This document shows positions 16,703-25,553 of a stretch of 64,000 nt of DNA, piece by piece. The notes beneath the pieces were generated by a model that saw nothing but the letters and a program-made list of their open reading frames with translations, was not told where the DNA came from and did not search any database. Numbering within the stretch: the first letter of the stretch is position 1; each line of letters begins with the position of its first letter. The DNA comes from Microbacterium sp. 67-17 (lineage in GTDB: Bacteria; Actinomycetota; Actinomycetes; Actinomycetales; Microbacteriaceae), in assembly GCF_001898325.1 (NCBI RefSeq), contig NZ_MKTR01000024.1, positions 56,571 through 120,570 on the forward strand. The letters run 5' to 3'. The translations under genes were made by a program, and so were the position numbers.

Positions 16703-17698
16703 CTAGCGGTCCCGCGGTCCCACCCAGCCGTGGCGGCGGAGAGCGCTTGCCACGACCGACGTCGCGCTCCCGTCACGAATGCGTCGAGAGGTCAGGCGAA
16801 CGACCTCCCACCCCTGCGCCGCCAGTGCCGCCGTTCTGTCGATGTCGCGATTCCACTGGGCGCGATCGGTCCGGTGGTGATCGCCTTCGACTTCGACGAT
16901 CACGCCGAATGCTCGATGCATGCCGTCGACAATCGCTATCAGCGCTCCGCCTGCATCGCGGAGCTCGACATCCAGCTCCATGTCGGGCAGTCGCGCGGCT
17001 TCGGCATCCAGTCGATACTCGGTCTCGAGCCGAGAGGCACTGCCGACACGCACCAGCGTCAGGGCACGAAGGAGCGTTTTGCGGTGCCGCCTCCCTGGCG
17101 CGAGTGCTGCTGCCTCCAGCTGGGCGGGCGTGGCCAGTCGCGCGTTCGGCATGGCGCGACCCCTATGGTCGCGAGGAACGCGTACGAAGTGGTCCCCCAT
17201 GATCACGAGCCACCGTTCTGACAGCTCTCCGCCGAGCATCGCCCAGGTCGAGGCTGGAGTGGTCACACGCAAGCCCTCGACATCCATCACGTACGCAAGG
17301 TGCTCGCGCGTCTGAAGGCCGGCCACGCCTCGCGCTCGCGCTGCCCGATGCGGGTGCATGATGCCAACCGACAGGTCAGCGTCAGCGTCGAAGCCGTTGG
17401 GAAGCGGACACCCGAGAAGCGCCGCTGCGGTCATCCCCGTGAAGAACCCGTGTCGACTCATCACGCGGCTGTATGCGCGGGCCCGATCTATTACCCGGGC
17501 GCGGGCTCGGCCATCGATCGCTTGCGGACCCTCGAACGCGGAGCGTGGCGCGGCCTCGGGACGAATCCGAGTGGCGTGGAACGGGCGCTCGAGATCGGAC
17601 GCACGCAGTCGCCGAGGGCTCACACCCATCACGCGTGCCTCGGCGTAGGCGAATGGGCCGGACAGTGTCGGAGGAAGCGGGGTGTGGTGGCGCGGCAT
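16703..17698 (-). CDS. DUF559-type endonuclease-domain protein with AbiEi-like N-terminus
   Basis: About 331 residues. The N-terminal part (FAYAEARVMGVSPRRLRASD, then LERPFHATRIRP) resembles the AbiEi-antitoxin-like winged-helix module seen in Microbacteriaceae proteins of this kind. The C-terminal third (DGMHRAFGVIVEVEGDHHR, then DRAQWNRDIDRTAALAAQGWEVVRLT) has the Vsr/DUF559 PD-(D/E)XK arrangement, with Asp near VDGM and the ExE of VEVEGDHHR. Function is unknown; such genes are common single-gene accessories. The start at 17698 is uncertain, since the frame is open up to 17929 and the far upstream part runs through a repeat element. GATGCT-N6-ATG gives weak support. Confidence 0.6.
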   Translation of the reverse strand: MPRHHTPLPPTLSGPFAYAEARVMGVSPRRLRASDLERPFHATRIRPEAAPRSAFEGPQAIDGRARARVIDRARAYSRVMSRHGFFTGMTAAALLGCPLPNGFDADADLSVGIMHPHRAARARGVAGLQTREHLAYVMDVEGLRVTTPASTWAMLGGELSERWLVIMGDHFVRVPRDHRGRAMPNARLATPAQLEAAALAPGRRHRKTLLRALTLVRVGSASRLETEYRLDAEAARLPDMELDVELRDAGGALIAIVDGMHRAFGVIVEVEGDHHRTDRAQWNRDIDRTAALAAQGWEVVRLTSRRIRDGSATSVVASALRRHGWVGPRDR

Positions 17699-17846
17699 CC
17701 GATCAGCATCCGGGGCGGGCCGCGCCTGTGGCTGGCCGCTCGGGCAACTCGTGTCATCCTGCGCCGAACCTGGATGTGGGGAGGAGCCCATGCCGGCCTC
17801 TTGAGCATCACTGCTTAGTCCCCGCGCGCGGTCCCAGCGGCGAAGA

Positions 17847-17927
17847 GTGGGCTCGCATTGTCGTTTACGGGGCTTGAGGCGACAGTTTGCGCCCATATAT
17901 CGAGTCGAGACGACAATCCGCGCCCAC
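17847..17927. repeat. GTGGGC/GCCCAC inverted-repeat element, copy 2 (three arms)
   Basis: One forward arm (17847-17864, GTGGGCTCGCATTGTCGT) and two inverted arms (17879-17896 and 17910-17927, the latter ACGACAATCCGCGCCCAC) are all related to the element at 9893-9942. The extra arm suggests a partial duplication. The element sits between the DUF559 and RamB-type genes, both leftward. Confidence 0.7.
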
Positions 17928-17962
17928 AAGTCCTGGGGCGGATCCCAGGGATGGATGCCGCG

Positions 17963-19399
17963 TCAGGCGTGGCGCTCCAGGAAGGCGTACACCTCGGAGT
18001 CGTCGACGCCGGGGAAGTTGCCTCGGGGGAGCGGGGTGAACATCTGCATGTGCACGCGGGCGCTCGGCCACGCCTTGCCCTCCCAGCGAGAGGTGAGCTC
18101 CGAGGGCGCCCGGCGGCAGCACGCCTCGTCGGGGCACGAAGAGACCGCGCGTTTGGTCGTCTCGCGACCGCGGAACCAGCGGGCGTCGTCGAACGGAACG
18201 CCCACGCTGATCGAGAACTCGCCGTCGGCTGTGGTGCCGGTCTGTGTGGCACACCAGAACGTCCCGGCGGGAGTGTCGGTGTACTGGTAATGCTCGGTCG
18301 TGCGGTTCTGCTCCGAGAAGGCAGCGCGGGCCGACCACTTGCGGCACGCGATCTGCCCATCGACCGCCCCTGTGACGTCCATGGGCAGGGGAAGGTCGTC
18401 GTTCTCATAGACGCGCGAGATGGCCCCGGATCCGTCGACGCGCAAGAAGTGCAGACGGATGCCGAGGTGCTGCGTCATCAGGTTCGTCATCCGCATCGCA
18501 GCCGCCTCGTGGGTCACGCCGAATGCGTCACGGAAGTCCTCGACGGCAAGGTTGCGGTCCTTCTTGGCCTGCTGTAGGAACGCGACGCCATTGGTCTCGG
18601 GGATGAGGCAGCAGGCGGCGAAGTAGTTGATCTCCAGGCGCTGTTGCAGGAAGTCGGCATACGAGGTGGGCCGCTGGTGTCCGAGCAGCCGGTGCGCCAT
18701 CGCCTGCAGAGCCATGGAGCGCAACCCGTGGCCGCCGGGGATCGATGCGGGGGGTAGATAGATGCGGCCGTTCTCGAGATCGGTGACCGACCGCGCGGAC
18801 CGGGGAAGGTCGTTGACGTAGAGCAGTTCGAACCCGAGGCGCTCGGCCATGATGCTCACAGTGCGGTGGGTGAGCGCGCCCGAGACGTGTCCGGCCGCAG
18901 CGAGCTGTTTCTCGGCAAGCTTCTCGATCTCGGGAAGGTAGTTGTCGCGCTCCCGCATCCGCAGGCGAAGCTCAGTGTTGGCTCGGCGCGCCTCTTCGGG
19001 CGTCGCGATCGCTTCCCGCTCGCGGCGATCGAGCTCCCGGTGCAGTCCGAGAATCGACTCGATCGTCTCGTCCGGCATCCCCTTGGTGACCTTGACCGGT
19101 GGGATGCCGAGGCTGCGAAACACGGGGCTTGCCTGTGCGCGCTCCAGCTCGATCTCCAGCGCCGCACGGCGATTCGGGGGTTCAGCGGCCAGGAGATCGG
19201 TGACCTCCAGGCCCGTCGCGTGGGCGATTGCCTGCAGCAGCGAGAGCTTCGGCTCGCGCTTGCCGTTCTCAATGAGGCTCAGCTGGCTGCCCGCGACCCC
19301 CACTTGTGCACCCAACTCATCGAGCGTCCAGCCGCGAGCCACCCGTTCGTGACGGATGCGGTGCCCGAGTGTCACCAGTTCGAGGTTCGTGGGTGCCAT
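17963..19399 (-). CDS. RamB-type XRE regulator with ImmA/IrrE-like and DUF2083 domains
   Basis: Transcription factor of 478 residues. The Cro/C1 helix-turn-helix spans about residues 11-65 (TLDELGAQVGVAGSQLSLIE, then NGKREPKLSLLQAI). A central ImmA/IrrE-like region follows, in which the normal HExxH is replaced by SMALQAMAHRLLGHQ, and a C-terminal domain contains the cysteine-rich SCPDEACCRRAP. This architecture is that of RamB/short-chain-fatty-acyl-CoA regulators, which control acetate and glyoxylate metabolism in corynebacteria. It is divergent from PEP carboxykinase, a plausible target. A leaderless promoter (TAGCAT six bases before ATG) fixes the start. Confidence 0.8.
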   Translation of the reverse strand: MAPTNLELVTLGHRIRHERVARGWTLDELGAQVGVAGSQLSLIENGKREPKLSLLQAIAHATGLEVTDLLAAEPPNRRAALEIELERAQASPVFRSLGIPPVKVTKGMPDETIESILGLHRELDRREREAIATPEEARRANTELRLRMRERDNYLPEIEKLAEKQLAAAGHVSGALTHRTVSIMAERLGFELLYVNDLPRSARSVTDLENGRIYLPPASIPGGHGLRSMALQAMAHRLLGHQRPTSYADFLQQRLEINYFAACCLIPETNGVAFLQQAKKDRNLAVEDFRDAFGVTHEAAAMRMTNLMTQHLGIRLHFLRVDGSGAISRVYENDDLPLPMDVTGAVDGQIACRKWSARAAFSEQNRTTEHYQYTDTPAGTFWCATQTGTTADGEFSISVGVPFDDARWFRGRETTKRAVSSCPDEACCRRAPSELTSRWEGKAWPSARVHMQMFTPLPRGNFPGVDDSEVYAFLERHA

Positions 19400-19514
19400 T
19401 CCTTGATGCTAGCGAAAGAATCGGGGTTCTTATGGGGGTAGACGGCTTCAAACCCCGCTTCGCGTGCGGGAAAGTGGAGAATGAACCCTGACGACGTCGC
19501 CCACAGGAGAGACA

Positions 19515-21377
19515 ATGGCCATCGCTGACATTACTCGCCCCACTATTTCGGCGCCCGCGTCGGCATCCGGCGAGCTGCCGTCGATCTCCGGGCCCGGCAT
19601 GGACGCTCTGATCGAGTGGGTGGATGAGATCGCTGCGCTGACCAAGCCCGACCGCATCCACTGGGTGAACGGCTCCCGTGCCGAGAACGAGGCGCTGCTG
19701 CGCGAGCAGGTCGAACAGGGCAAGCTCATCAAGCTCAACCCCGAGTGGCGCCCGGGCTCGTACCTCGCCCGCTCTCACCCGAGCGACGTCGCCCGCACCG
19801 AGGCGCGCACCTTCATCGCCTCGGGGCGGGAAGAAGACGCCGGCCCGACCAACAACTGGGTGGCCCCCGCCGAGATCCGTAGCACCATCACTCCGCTGTT
19901 TGACGGCTCGATGCGCGGGCGCACGATGTATGTCGTGCCGTTCTCGATGGGACCCGTCGCTGGACCGCTGTCGCACATCGGTGTGCAGATCACCGACAGT
20001 GCCTACGCGGTCACCTCGATCGGCATCATGACGCGTGTGGGCACCGACGTCCTGCGCGAGATCGCAGGCGGGTCGCCGTGGGTCAAGACCGTCCACTCCG
20101 TGGGTGCGCCGCTCGCGCCCGGTCAGGAGGATGTCGCCTGGCCGTGCAACGACGAGAAGTACATCGTGCACTTCCCCGACACCCTCGAGGTGTGGTCGTA
20201 CGGCTCCGGATACGGCGGCAACGCCATCCTCGCCAAGAAGTGCTTCGCGCTTCGTATCGCATCGGTCATCGGCCGCGACGAGGGGTGGATGGCTGAGCAC
20301 ATGCTGCTCATCCGCGTCATCAGCCCCGAGGGCAAGGCGTACCATCTCGCCGCCGCGTTCCCGTCGGCGTGCGGCAAAACCAACCTCGCGATGCTGCGCC
20401 CGACGATTCCCGGATGGCGCGTCGAGACGCTCGGCGACGACATCGCGTGGCTGCGCCCGGGCGAGGATGGGCGTCTCTGGGCGATCAACCCCGAGGCCGG
20501 CTTCTTCGGCGTGGCACCCGGGACCGGCGAGTCCACCAATGTCACGGCTGTCGAAACGCTGTGGGGTAACACGATCTTCACGAATGTCGCGCTCCGGCCC
20601 GATGGCGATGTCTGGTGGGAGGGACTGACCGACGAAGCTCCCGCCGAACTCATCGACTGGGAAGGCAACCCCTGGACCCCGGCATCCGGGCGTCCCGCCG
20701 CGCACCCGAACTCCCGTTTCACCGTTCGCGCAGACCAGTGCCCGCAGATCGCGGACGACTGGGATGCGCCCCAGGGCGTGCCGATCGACGCAATCCTGTT
20801 CGGCGGACGCCGCGCCACGAACGTTCCGCTCGTGGTCGAGGCAACCGACTGGGTTCACGGGGTTTTCCTCGGCTCGACGATCTCGTCCGAGCGCACCGCG
20901 GCTGCTGAGGGCACGGTCGGTGAACTGCGTCGCGACCCGTTCGCGATGCTGCCCTTCTGCGGCTACAACATGGCCGACTACTTCGGCCACTGGGTCAAGA
21001 TGGGCCAGCAGCTGCGGTTCGATCGCGCGCCGCGGATCTTCCAGGTCAACTGGTTCCGAAAGGGGGCGGATGGCCGCTTCCTCTGGCCCGGATTCGGCGA
21101 CAACTCGCGTGTCATCGAGTGGATCATCCGTCGCGTCGACGAGACGGTGCCGGCGCTCGACAGCCCCATCGGGCGCCTGCCGCGCGTCGAGGACCTCAAC
21201 CTCGAGGGCATCGAGGTTCCGCAGGAAGACCTCGATGAGCTGTTCGCGGTCGATCCGGCCTCGTGGCTGCACGAGGCTGACCTCACCGAAGAGTTCTACG
21301 GCGTCTTCGATGGCCGCGTCCCGGCTCAGCTGAACGCCGAGCTCGCGGCGCTTCGGTACCGCCTCAGATCAGCCTGA
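19515..21377 (+). CDS. pckG: Phosphoenolpyruvate carboxykinase (GTP)
   Basis: GTP-dependent enzyme of 620 residues that converts oxaloacetate to PEP for gluconeogenesis. Motifs include [19 protein letters not shown] near the N-terminus, [20 protein letters not shown], the kinase-1 loop [15 protein letters not shown] (about 283-297), and [14 protein letters not shown]. The site AGGAGAG lies eight bases before the ATG. The 115-base divergent gap with the RamB-type regulator contains CCCCGC...GCGGG (19456-19473), a possible operator. Acetate released by NagA and acetyl esterases would make gluconeogenic control relevant, but that link is inference. Confidence 0.97.
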   Translation: MAIADITRPTISAPASASGELPSISGPGMDALIEWVDEIAALTKPDRIHWVNGSRAENEALLREQVEQGKLIKLNPEWRPGSYLARSHPSDVARTEARTFIASGREEDAGPTNNWVAPAEIRSTITPLFDGSMRGRTMYVVPFSMGPVAGPLSHIGVQITDSAYAVTSIGIMTRVGTDVLREIAGGSPWVKTVHSVGAPLAPGQEDVAWPCNDEKYIVHFPDTLEVWSYGSGYGGNAILAKKCFALRIASVIGRDEGWMAEHMLLIRVISPEGKAYHLAAAFPSACGKTNLAMLRPTIPGWRVETLGDDIAWLRPGEDGRLWAINPEAGFFGVAPGTGESTNVTAVETLWGNTIFTNVALRPDGDVWWEGLTDEAPAELIDWEGNPWTPASGRPAAHPNSRFTVRADQCPQIADDWDAPQGVPIDAILFGGRRATNVPLVVEATDWVHGVFLGSTISSERTAAAEGTVGELRRDPFAMLPFCGYNMADYFGHWVKMGQQLRFDRAPRIFQVNWFRKGADGRFLWPGFGDNSRVIEWIIRRVDETVPALDSPIGRLPRVEDLNLEGIEVPQEDLDELFAVDPASWLHEADLTEEFYGVFDGRVPAQLNAELAALRYRLRSA

Positions 21378-21393
21378 CCGCAGCGCACGCGGG

Positions 21394-23391
21394 TCAGACC
21401 AGCAGTTGGTGGCGGGCGAGGTCGCGATAGAGCGGTGTCGACTCGACCAACTCACCATGGGTCCCTTGGCCGATCACCTCGCCGTTTTGCATGACGACGA
21501 TCAGGTCACTGTCCACGACCGTCGACAGGCGATGGGCGATGACGATGAGGGTCCGTTCTGCTGCGACGGCGTCGATGGCATCCCGCATCCGCTGCTCGTT
21601 GAGACCGTCCAAAGATGATGTCGATTCGTCCAGCAGCAAGATGGGGGGAGCTGCCAGCAGGGCACGCGCGATCGCCAGCCGCTGACGCTCGCCGCCCGAG
21701 AGCATGACGCCGTTCTCGCCCACCGGAGCCTCCAGGCGCAACGGACTGCGCTCCAGCACCTCGGTCAGGTTCACCGCGTCGAGGACGCGCTCGCAATCAG
21801 CATCCGTCGCCTCGGGAGAGGCCAGGCGCAGGTTCTGCGCGATCGTCCCGGCGAGGGTCGGCGCATCTTGTTCGACGTAGCCGAGCTGCGCGCGCAGCTG
21901 TTCGCGCGGGAGTGTCCGGATATCGGCGCCGCCCAGCAGGATCGCGCCGGCTGTCGGGTCGTAGAACCGCTCGATGAGCGCGAGCGTCGTGCTCTTACCG
22001 GCTCCTGACGGGCCGACGATCGCCACGCGCGACCCGCGGGGGACGTGGAACGAGACGCCGCGCAGCACCTCGCCAGCATGATCGGATGCCTCGGACTGCG
22101 CCTGCGCGCCGGACTCGGCATCCGCGTCGCCCTCGCCGTCACCCGGGAGTGCGATCACCGAGGTGTCGACATGCGCACTCTCGAGCACCGCACGTGCTTC
22201 AGTTTCGGCCTTCCGGCGCGCGGCGACAACGGCCTCGGGATAGCGGAACCAGACATCCCGGAACTCGATCGCCGGCGATTCGATTGCCGCAAACTGATCG
22301 TCGGCGTCTGAGCCTGCGGCGTGTTGCGGCAAACGGGCGGGGGAGGACTCCGTGACGGATGCCGCGAGCCGCGCGTCGTCGGCATCCTCGACCGGCAGAT
22401 TGAGGATCTCTTGGATGCGGCCGAGAGCCCCCAGGGCCTGGTTCACCGAGGTGATGGCGCCGAAGAAGCTCCCGAGGGGGCCGACGAGCAGGAAGAGGAA
22501 CATGATGAAGGTGACCAGGCTCGCGATCTCGATCGCGCCGGATGCCACGCGGAACCCGCCGACGCCCAGGACGACCAGCAGCGAGACCTGCAGGGCGATA
22601 CCCGCGACAGGAACGACGAGCGCCGAGACCTTCGCGATCCGCACGCCGACGCCGTAAGCCTCCGTCGCGACACCCGTGATGTCTGCGACTTCGCGGTCGG
22701 TGGCGCCGGCGGCGCGCACCGTCCGTATCGAACTCACAGCGCGCTCCACTGACGACGCGAGCTCGCCGACCTTCTCTTGCTGCTCACCCGTGGCGCGGCG
22801 AATCCTGCCGCTGAGGATCACGACCACGGTGACCGACAGACCGATGACGACGACAATCAGCAGCAGCAGGAGCGGGTCGATCAGGGCCATCGCGACCAGG
22901 GCGCCGATAAAGAGGAGCGAGTTGCCGACGGCATCCGCGAGTCCCTGCGTGAGGACCGCGTAGAGCAGCGTGGTGTCGGTACCGACACGGGAGACGAGGT
23001 CGCCCGTGCGGCGGGCATCGAACTCCCGGATGGGAAGATGCAGGATGCGGGCCACGAGCTGTCGCCGGCTCGAGTAGACCACGGCAGTCCCGGTGCGCTG
23101 CAGCAGGTAGTGCTGGAACCCGGAGATGAGGGACGCCGCGACCACGAGCGCGACGATTCCCCACACCAGCCATCCGAGGGGGACTTGATCCTGAACGCGG
23201 GTGATCACCTGGCCGACCAGCACGGGCTGGGCGAGAGTGGCGACTGCGCCGATGATGCTCAGGATCGCGACCACGATGAGCACGTTCCGATGCTCGAGAA
23301 GGAAGGGCACCAGCTGGCGGAACGTCGCGCGCGGGCCTTCTTCGGGGGTGCGACGACCACGGCGGGCGGGACGCGAATCAGCGCGCGACAT
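21394..23391 (-). CDS. ABC transporter, fused permease and ATPase (multidrug/lipid exporter type)
   Basis: Half-size exporter of 665 residues. An N-terminal six-helix domain (about 30-330) is followed by the nucleotide-binding domain with VAIVGPSGAGKSTTLALIE (Walker A), LSGGERQRLAIARALL (signature) and ILLLDESTSSLDG (Walker B). An unusual acidic, Ala/Glu-rich insert of about 60 residues lies between the first strand of the ATPase (VWFRYPEAV) and VLRGVSFHV, with Asp/Glu/Gly/Ala-rich stretches. The protein should dimerise and export lipids or drugs. It converges on pckG with only 16 bases between stops. Substrate is unknown. Confidence 0.9.
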   Translation of the reverse strand: MSRADSRPARRGRRTPEEGPRATFRQLVPFLLEHRNVLIVVAILSIIGAVATLAQPVLVGQVITRVQDQVPLGWLVWGIVALVVAASLISGFQHYLLQRTGTAVVYSSRRQLVARILHLPIREFDARRTGDLVSRVGTDTTLLYAVLTQGLADAVGNSLLFIGALVAMALIDPLLLLLIVVVIGLSVTVVVILSGRIRRATGEQQEKVGELASSVERAVSSIRTVRAAGATDREVADITGVATEAYGVGVRIAKVSALVVPVAGIALQVSLLVVLGVGGFRVASGAIEIASLVTFIMFLFLLVGPLGSFFGAITSVNQALGALGRIQEILNLPVEDADDARLAASVTESSPARLPQHAAGSDADDQFAAIESPAIEFRDVWFRYPEAVVAARRKAETEARAVLESAHVDTSVIALPGDGEGDADAESGAQAQSEASDHAGEVLRGVSFHVPRGSRVAIVGPSGAGKSTTLALIERFYDPTAGAILLGGADIRTLPREQLRAQLGYVEQDAPTLAGTIAQNLRLASPEATDADCERVLDAVNLTEVLERSPLRLEAPVGENGVMLSGGERQRLAIARALLAAPPILLLDESTSSLDGLNEQRMRDAIDAVAAERTLIVIAHRLSTVVDSDLIVVMQNGEVIGQGTHGELVESTPLYRDLARHQLLV

Positions 23392-23501
23392 CGAGACCTC
23401 GATTCGGGGGAGGGGCTAACTACGACCGTACTCCGCGCTGGTTGTTCTGCTCACCCGGCGGATGACGTCGGGTGAGGATCCGCACCGAGATCGTGAAAGA
23501 A

Positions 23502-23539
23502 ATCGTCGACAGTTCCTGCGCAGACACTATTGTCGACTC
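23502..23539. promoter_or_regulatory. Paired GTCGAC sites before the GntR gene (candidate operator)
   Basis: ATCGTCGACAG (23502-23512) and ATTGTCGACTC (23529-23539) are near-direct repeats 27 bases apart, each centred on palindromic GTCGAC. The GT-N2-AC core fits the general FadR/FCD operator form. The second copy ends just before the AGGAGG of the regulator gene, a good place for autorepression. Confidence 0.45.
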
Positions 23540-23554
23540 AAGGAGGATGCGTCG

Positions 23555-24202
23555 ATGACGACGATGTCAGTCCAGGGTGCTTCGAGCGCCGACGTTACCG
23601 GGCAGATCCGCGAGGCGATCCAGACCGGACGCTATGCGCCGCACCAGCGCCTCATCGAAGCCGACATCAGCGATCAGTTCGGCGCGTCGCGATCCGCCGT
23701 CCGCAACGCCCTGTTGACGCTGTCAAGCGAGGGGCTCGTCGAACGGATGCCGAACAAGGGCGCCCGCGTGCGTTCGGTCACGATCGACGAGGCGGTGGAA
23801 ATCGCCGAGGTGCGGATGGGACTCGAAGCCCTCTGCGCACGTAAGGCTGCAGAGCTCGTCGACGACGATGAGATCGCCAGTCTGCGACGACTGCGCGCTG
23901 ACATGTTTGCCGCCGCCGAGTCCGGGAACCACCTGACCTATTCCGAACTGAAAAACGCGGTGCACCAGAGTGTGCAGCAGATCAGTCGGCATCACACGGC
24001 GGTCCTCCTCCTCGAACGCCTTCGTGCGCAGTCGGCGCGCCATCAGTTCCGCCTTGCCCTGCATCCGGGGCGTGGGCTGGATTCCGTTCATGAACACGCT
24101 GCGATCATCGACGCCGTCGTCGCCCGAGATCCCGACGCTGCCGAGTCGGCAATGCGCGTTCACCTGGCCGGTGTGATCGAGGTCTTGCGGACGCTGGACT
24201 GA
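23555..24202 (+). CDS. GntR-family regulator, FCD (FadR) subfamily
   Basis: Repressor-type regulator of 215 residues. The GntR winged helix covers about residues 10-75 (IREAIQTGRYAPHQRLIEAD, then ISDQFGASRSAVRNALLTL). The helical FCD effector domain follows (EVRMGLEALCARKAAELV to the C-terminus), where His residues near NAVHQSVQQISRHH and HEHAAIIDAV would bind a metal and a carboxylate ligand. AAGGAGG lies eight bases before the ATG. It lies tail to tail with the Liv-type importer, across a terminator, so it could control the importer or the demethylase genes. Ligand and targets are unknown. Confidence 0.85.
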   Translation: MTTMSVQGASSADVTGQIREAIQTGRYAPHQRLIEADISDQFGASRSAVRNALLTLSSEGLVERMPNKGARVRSVTIDEAVEIAEVRMGLEALCARKAAELVDDDEIASLRRLRADMFAAAESGNHLTYSELKNAVHQSVQQISRHHTAVLLLERLRAQSARHQFRLALHPGRGLDSVHEHAAIIDAVVARDPDAAESAMRVHLAGVIEVLRTLD

Positions 24203-24236
24203 CTGCGCCACGCCTCACGGACTGACTGACCCGACA

Positions 24237-24273
24237 GGAAGGGGCGGCCCGGAGAGCCCGGACCGCCCCTTCC
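24237..24273. terminator. Bidirectional hairpin between GntR and importer genes
   Basis: Stem of 16 base pairs with a single mismatch (arms 24237-24252 and 24258-24273, beginning GGAAGGGGCGG) and a 5-base loop. A/T pairs at the base are followed by few T residues. It lies between convergent stops, so it serves as terminator for both directions. Confidence 0.75.
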
Positions 24274-24284
24274 AGATACCGAGG

Positions 24285-25553
24285 TCAGCCGATGCTGTCG
24301 GCGTCGCTGTACCCGGTGCCGTTGTACTTCTGGACGATCACGCTCGAGACCGCCGGCTCACCGGGGACTGTCGTGGTGACCGCGGTACCCGGAAGCATGA
24401 GCGGCGCCTCGAAGTCGGTGACCTCACGCAGGTGCAGCATGAAGTCGTCGCGCGTGGGCTCGGTCATGTTCTGGAACACCTGCTCGAGCGTCGCACCGAT
24501 CATGTAGCTCCACATGCAGTGCGGGAACGCCGGCGGGTCGGGGTAGTTGCCGTACTCCTTGAGGTCAGAGAGGAAGGTCACGACATCCTCGTCCTCGGCG
24601 AAGGCCGGGCTTGCCGGTGCCTTCGAGAACGAGACGGAGTAGACGCCGGGGAAGGCCACCGCGTTGCCCGGCTGCAGGATCGCCGTCGGGCTGGAGGTGT
24701 TCGAGGGCAGGAACCAGCTGGGGAGCCATCCGAGTTCCTGGGCCTTCTGCAGCGACGAGATCACCAGCGGGGTGATCGACATCGCGTTGAAGAAGACATC
24801 GGCGCCGGTGGCAGCGAGTTCGGTGAGCTGAGCATCGACCGACGTGTCGGTGGCCTCGTAGCTCAGCTCGCCGACGATCTCGATGTTGCTGGCGCCCGCC
24901 ACGGCCTCCTTGAAGCCCTCGACGTAGCCCTGGCCGTAGTCGTCGTTCTGATACAGGATCGCGACCTTGTGGTCACCCGACTCGGCGAGCAGTTCACCGA
25001 ATGCCGCGCCCTCGTTCTGGTAGACCGGCACGAAGCCGAGCTGCCACGGGCTTTCCTCGGGGTCGGAGAAGAGTGGATCGCCGGTCATGATCAGCACCTG
25101 CGGGAACTCCTCGTCGATCGCGGCCTCGCGCCACGCACGGTTCGTGGGAGTCCCGAGGCCCGAGGTGGCTGCGAACACGTCGTCGGCCACCATCTGCTGG
25201 AAGTTCGCCAGTGCCTTCTGCGGGTCGTAGGCGTCATCGTACGACTTGACCTCGATGGTGCGGGTCTTGCCGTCGCCGAACTCAATGCCGCCTTCGGCGT
25301 TGCGGGCACCCATATATGCGGCAAGTCCCGCGACAGTGCAGGTGCCGGGGCCGGCTGTGGCGCCCGAGAGCGGCGTCGATACGCCGAGCGTGAGGGTTGT
25401 GTCGGTGATGCCGGGGCTGTTGGCGACGGCACCATCGGTGCTCTCGCCGCCACCGGAATCCCCGCCGCGGGAACATCCGGCCGCGAGCAGGGCGACGATG
25501 CCGATGCCCGCGACGACGGAGGTGACCCGCGCCTTGGTGCGCAGAGTGCTCAT
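24285..25553 (-). CDS. Branched-chain-amino-acid-type ABC substrate-binding lipoprotein
   Basis: Periplasmic-binding-protein family 6 (LivK-like) lipoprotein of 422 residues, with lipobox LAAGC and lipidated Cys at 27. TLTLGVSTPLSGATAGPG opens the first lobe, and VAILYQNDDYGQGYVEGFKEA is a typical Liv-type segment. It is the last gene of a five-gene HAAT operon (ATPase, ATPase, permease, permease, binder) and its ATG overlaps the upstream permease stop. In other bacteria these binders take amino acids, amides or aromatic acids. Neighbouring O-demethylase genes make an aromatic acid a reasonable guess, not shown by sequence. Confidence 0.85.
   Translation of the reverse strand: MSTLRTKARVTSVVAGIGIVALLAAGCSRGGDSGGGESTDGAVANSPGITDTTLTLGVSTPLSGATAGPGTCTVAGLAAYMGARNAEGGIEFGDGKTRTIEVKSYDDAYDPQKALANFQQMVADDVFAATSGLGTPTNRAWREAAIDEEFPQVLIMTGDPLFSDPEESPWQLGFVPVYQNEGAAFGELLAESGDHKVAILYQNDDYGQGYVEGFKEAVAGASNIEIVGELSYEATDTSVDAQLTELAATGADVFFNAMSITPLVISSLQKAQELGWLPSWFLPSNTSSPTAILQPGNAVAFPGVYSVSFSKAPASPAFAEDEDVVTFLSDLKEYGNYPDPPAFPHCMWSYMIGATLEQVFQNMTEPTRDDFMLHLREVTDFEAPLMLPGTAVTTTVPGEPAVSSVIVQKYNGTGYSDADSIG

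Noticed and set aside
19317-21272. Open frame of about 650 codons on the minus strand opposite pckG
   Set aside because: It mirrors the codon structure of pckG and has His/Arg/Asp-rich low-complexity composition with no family motif; an antisense shadow of a high-GC gene.
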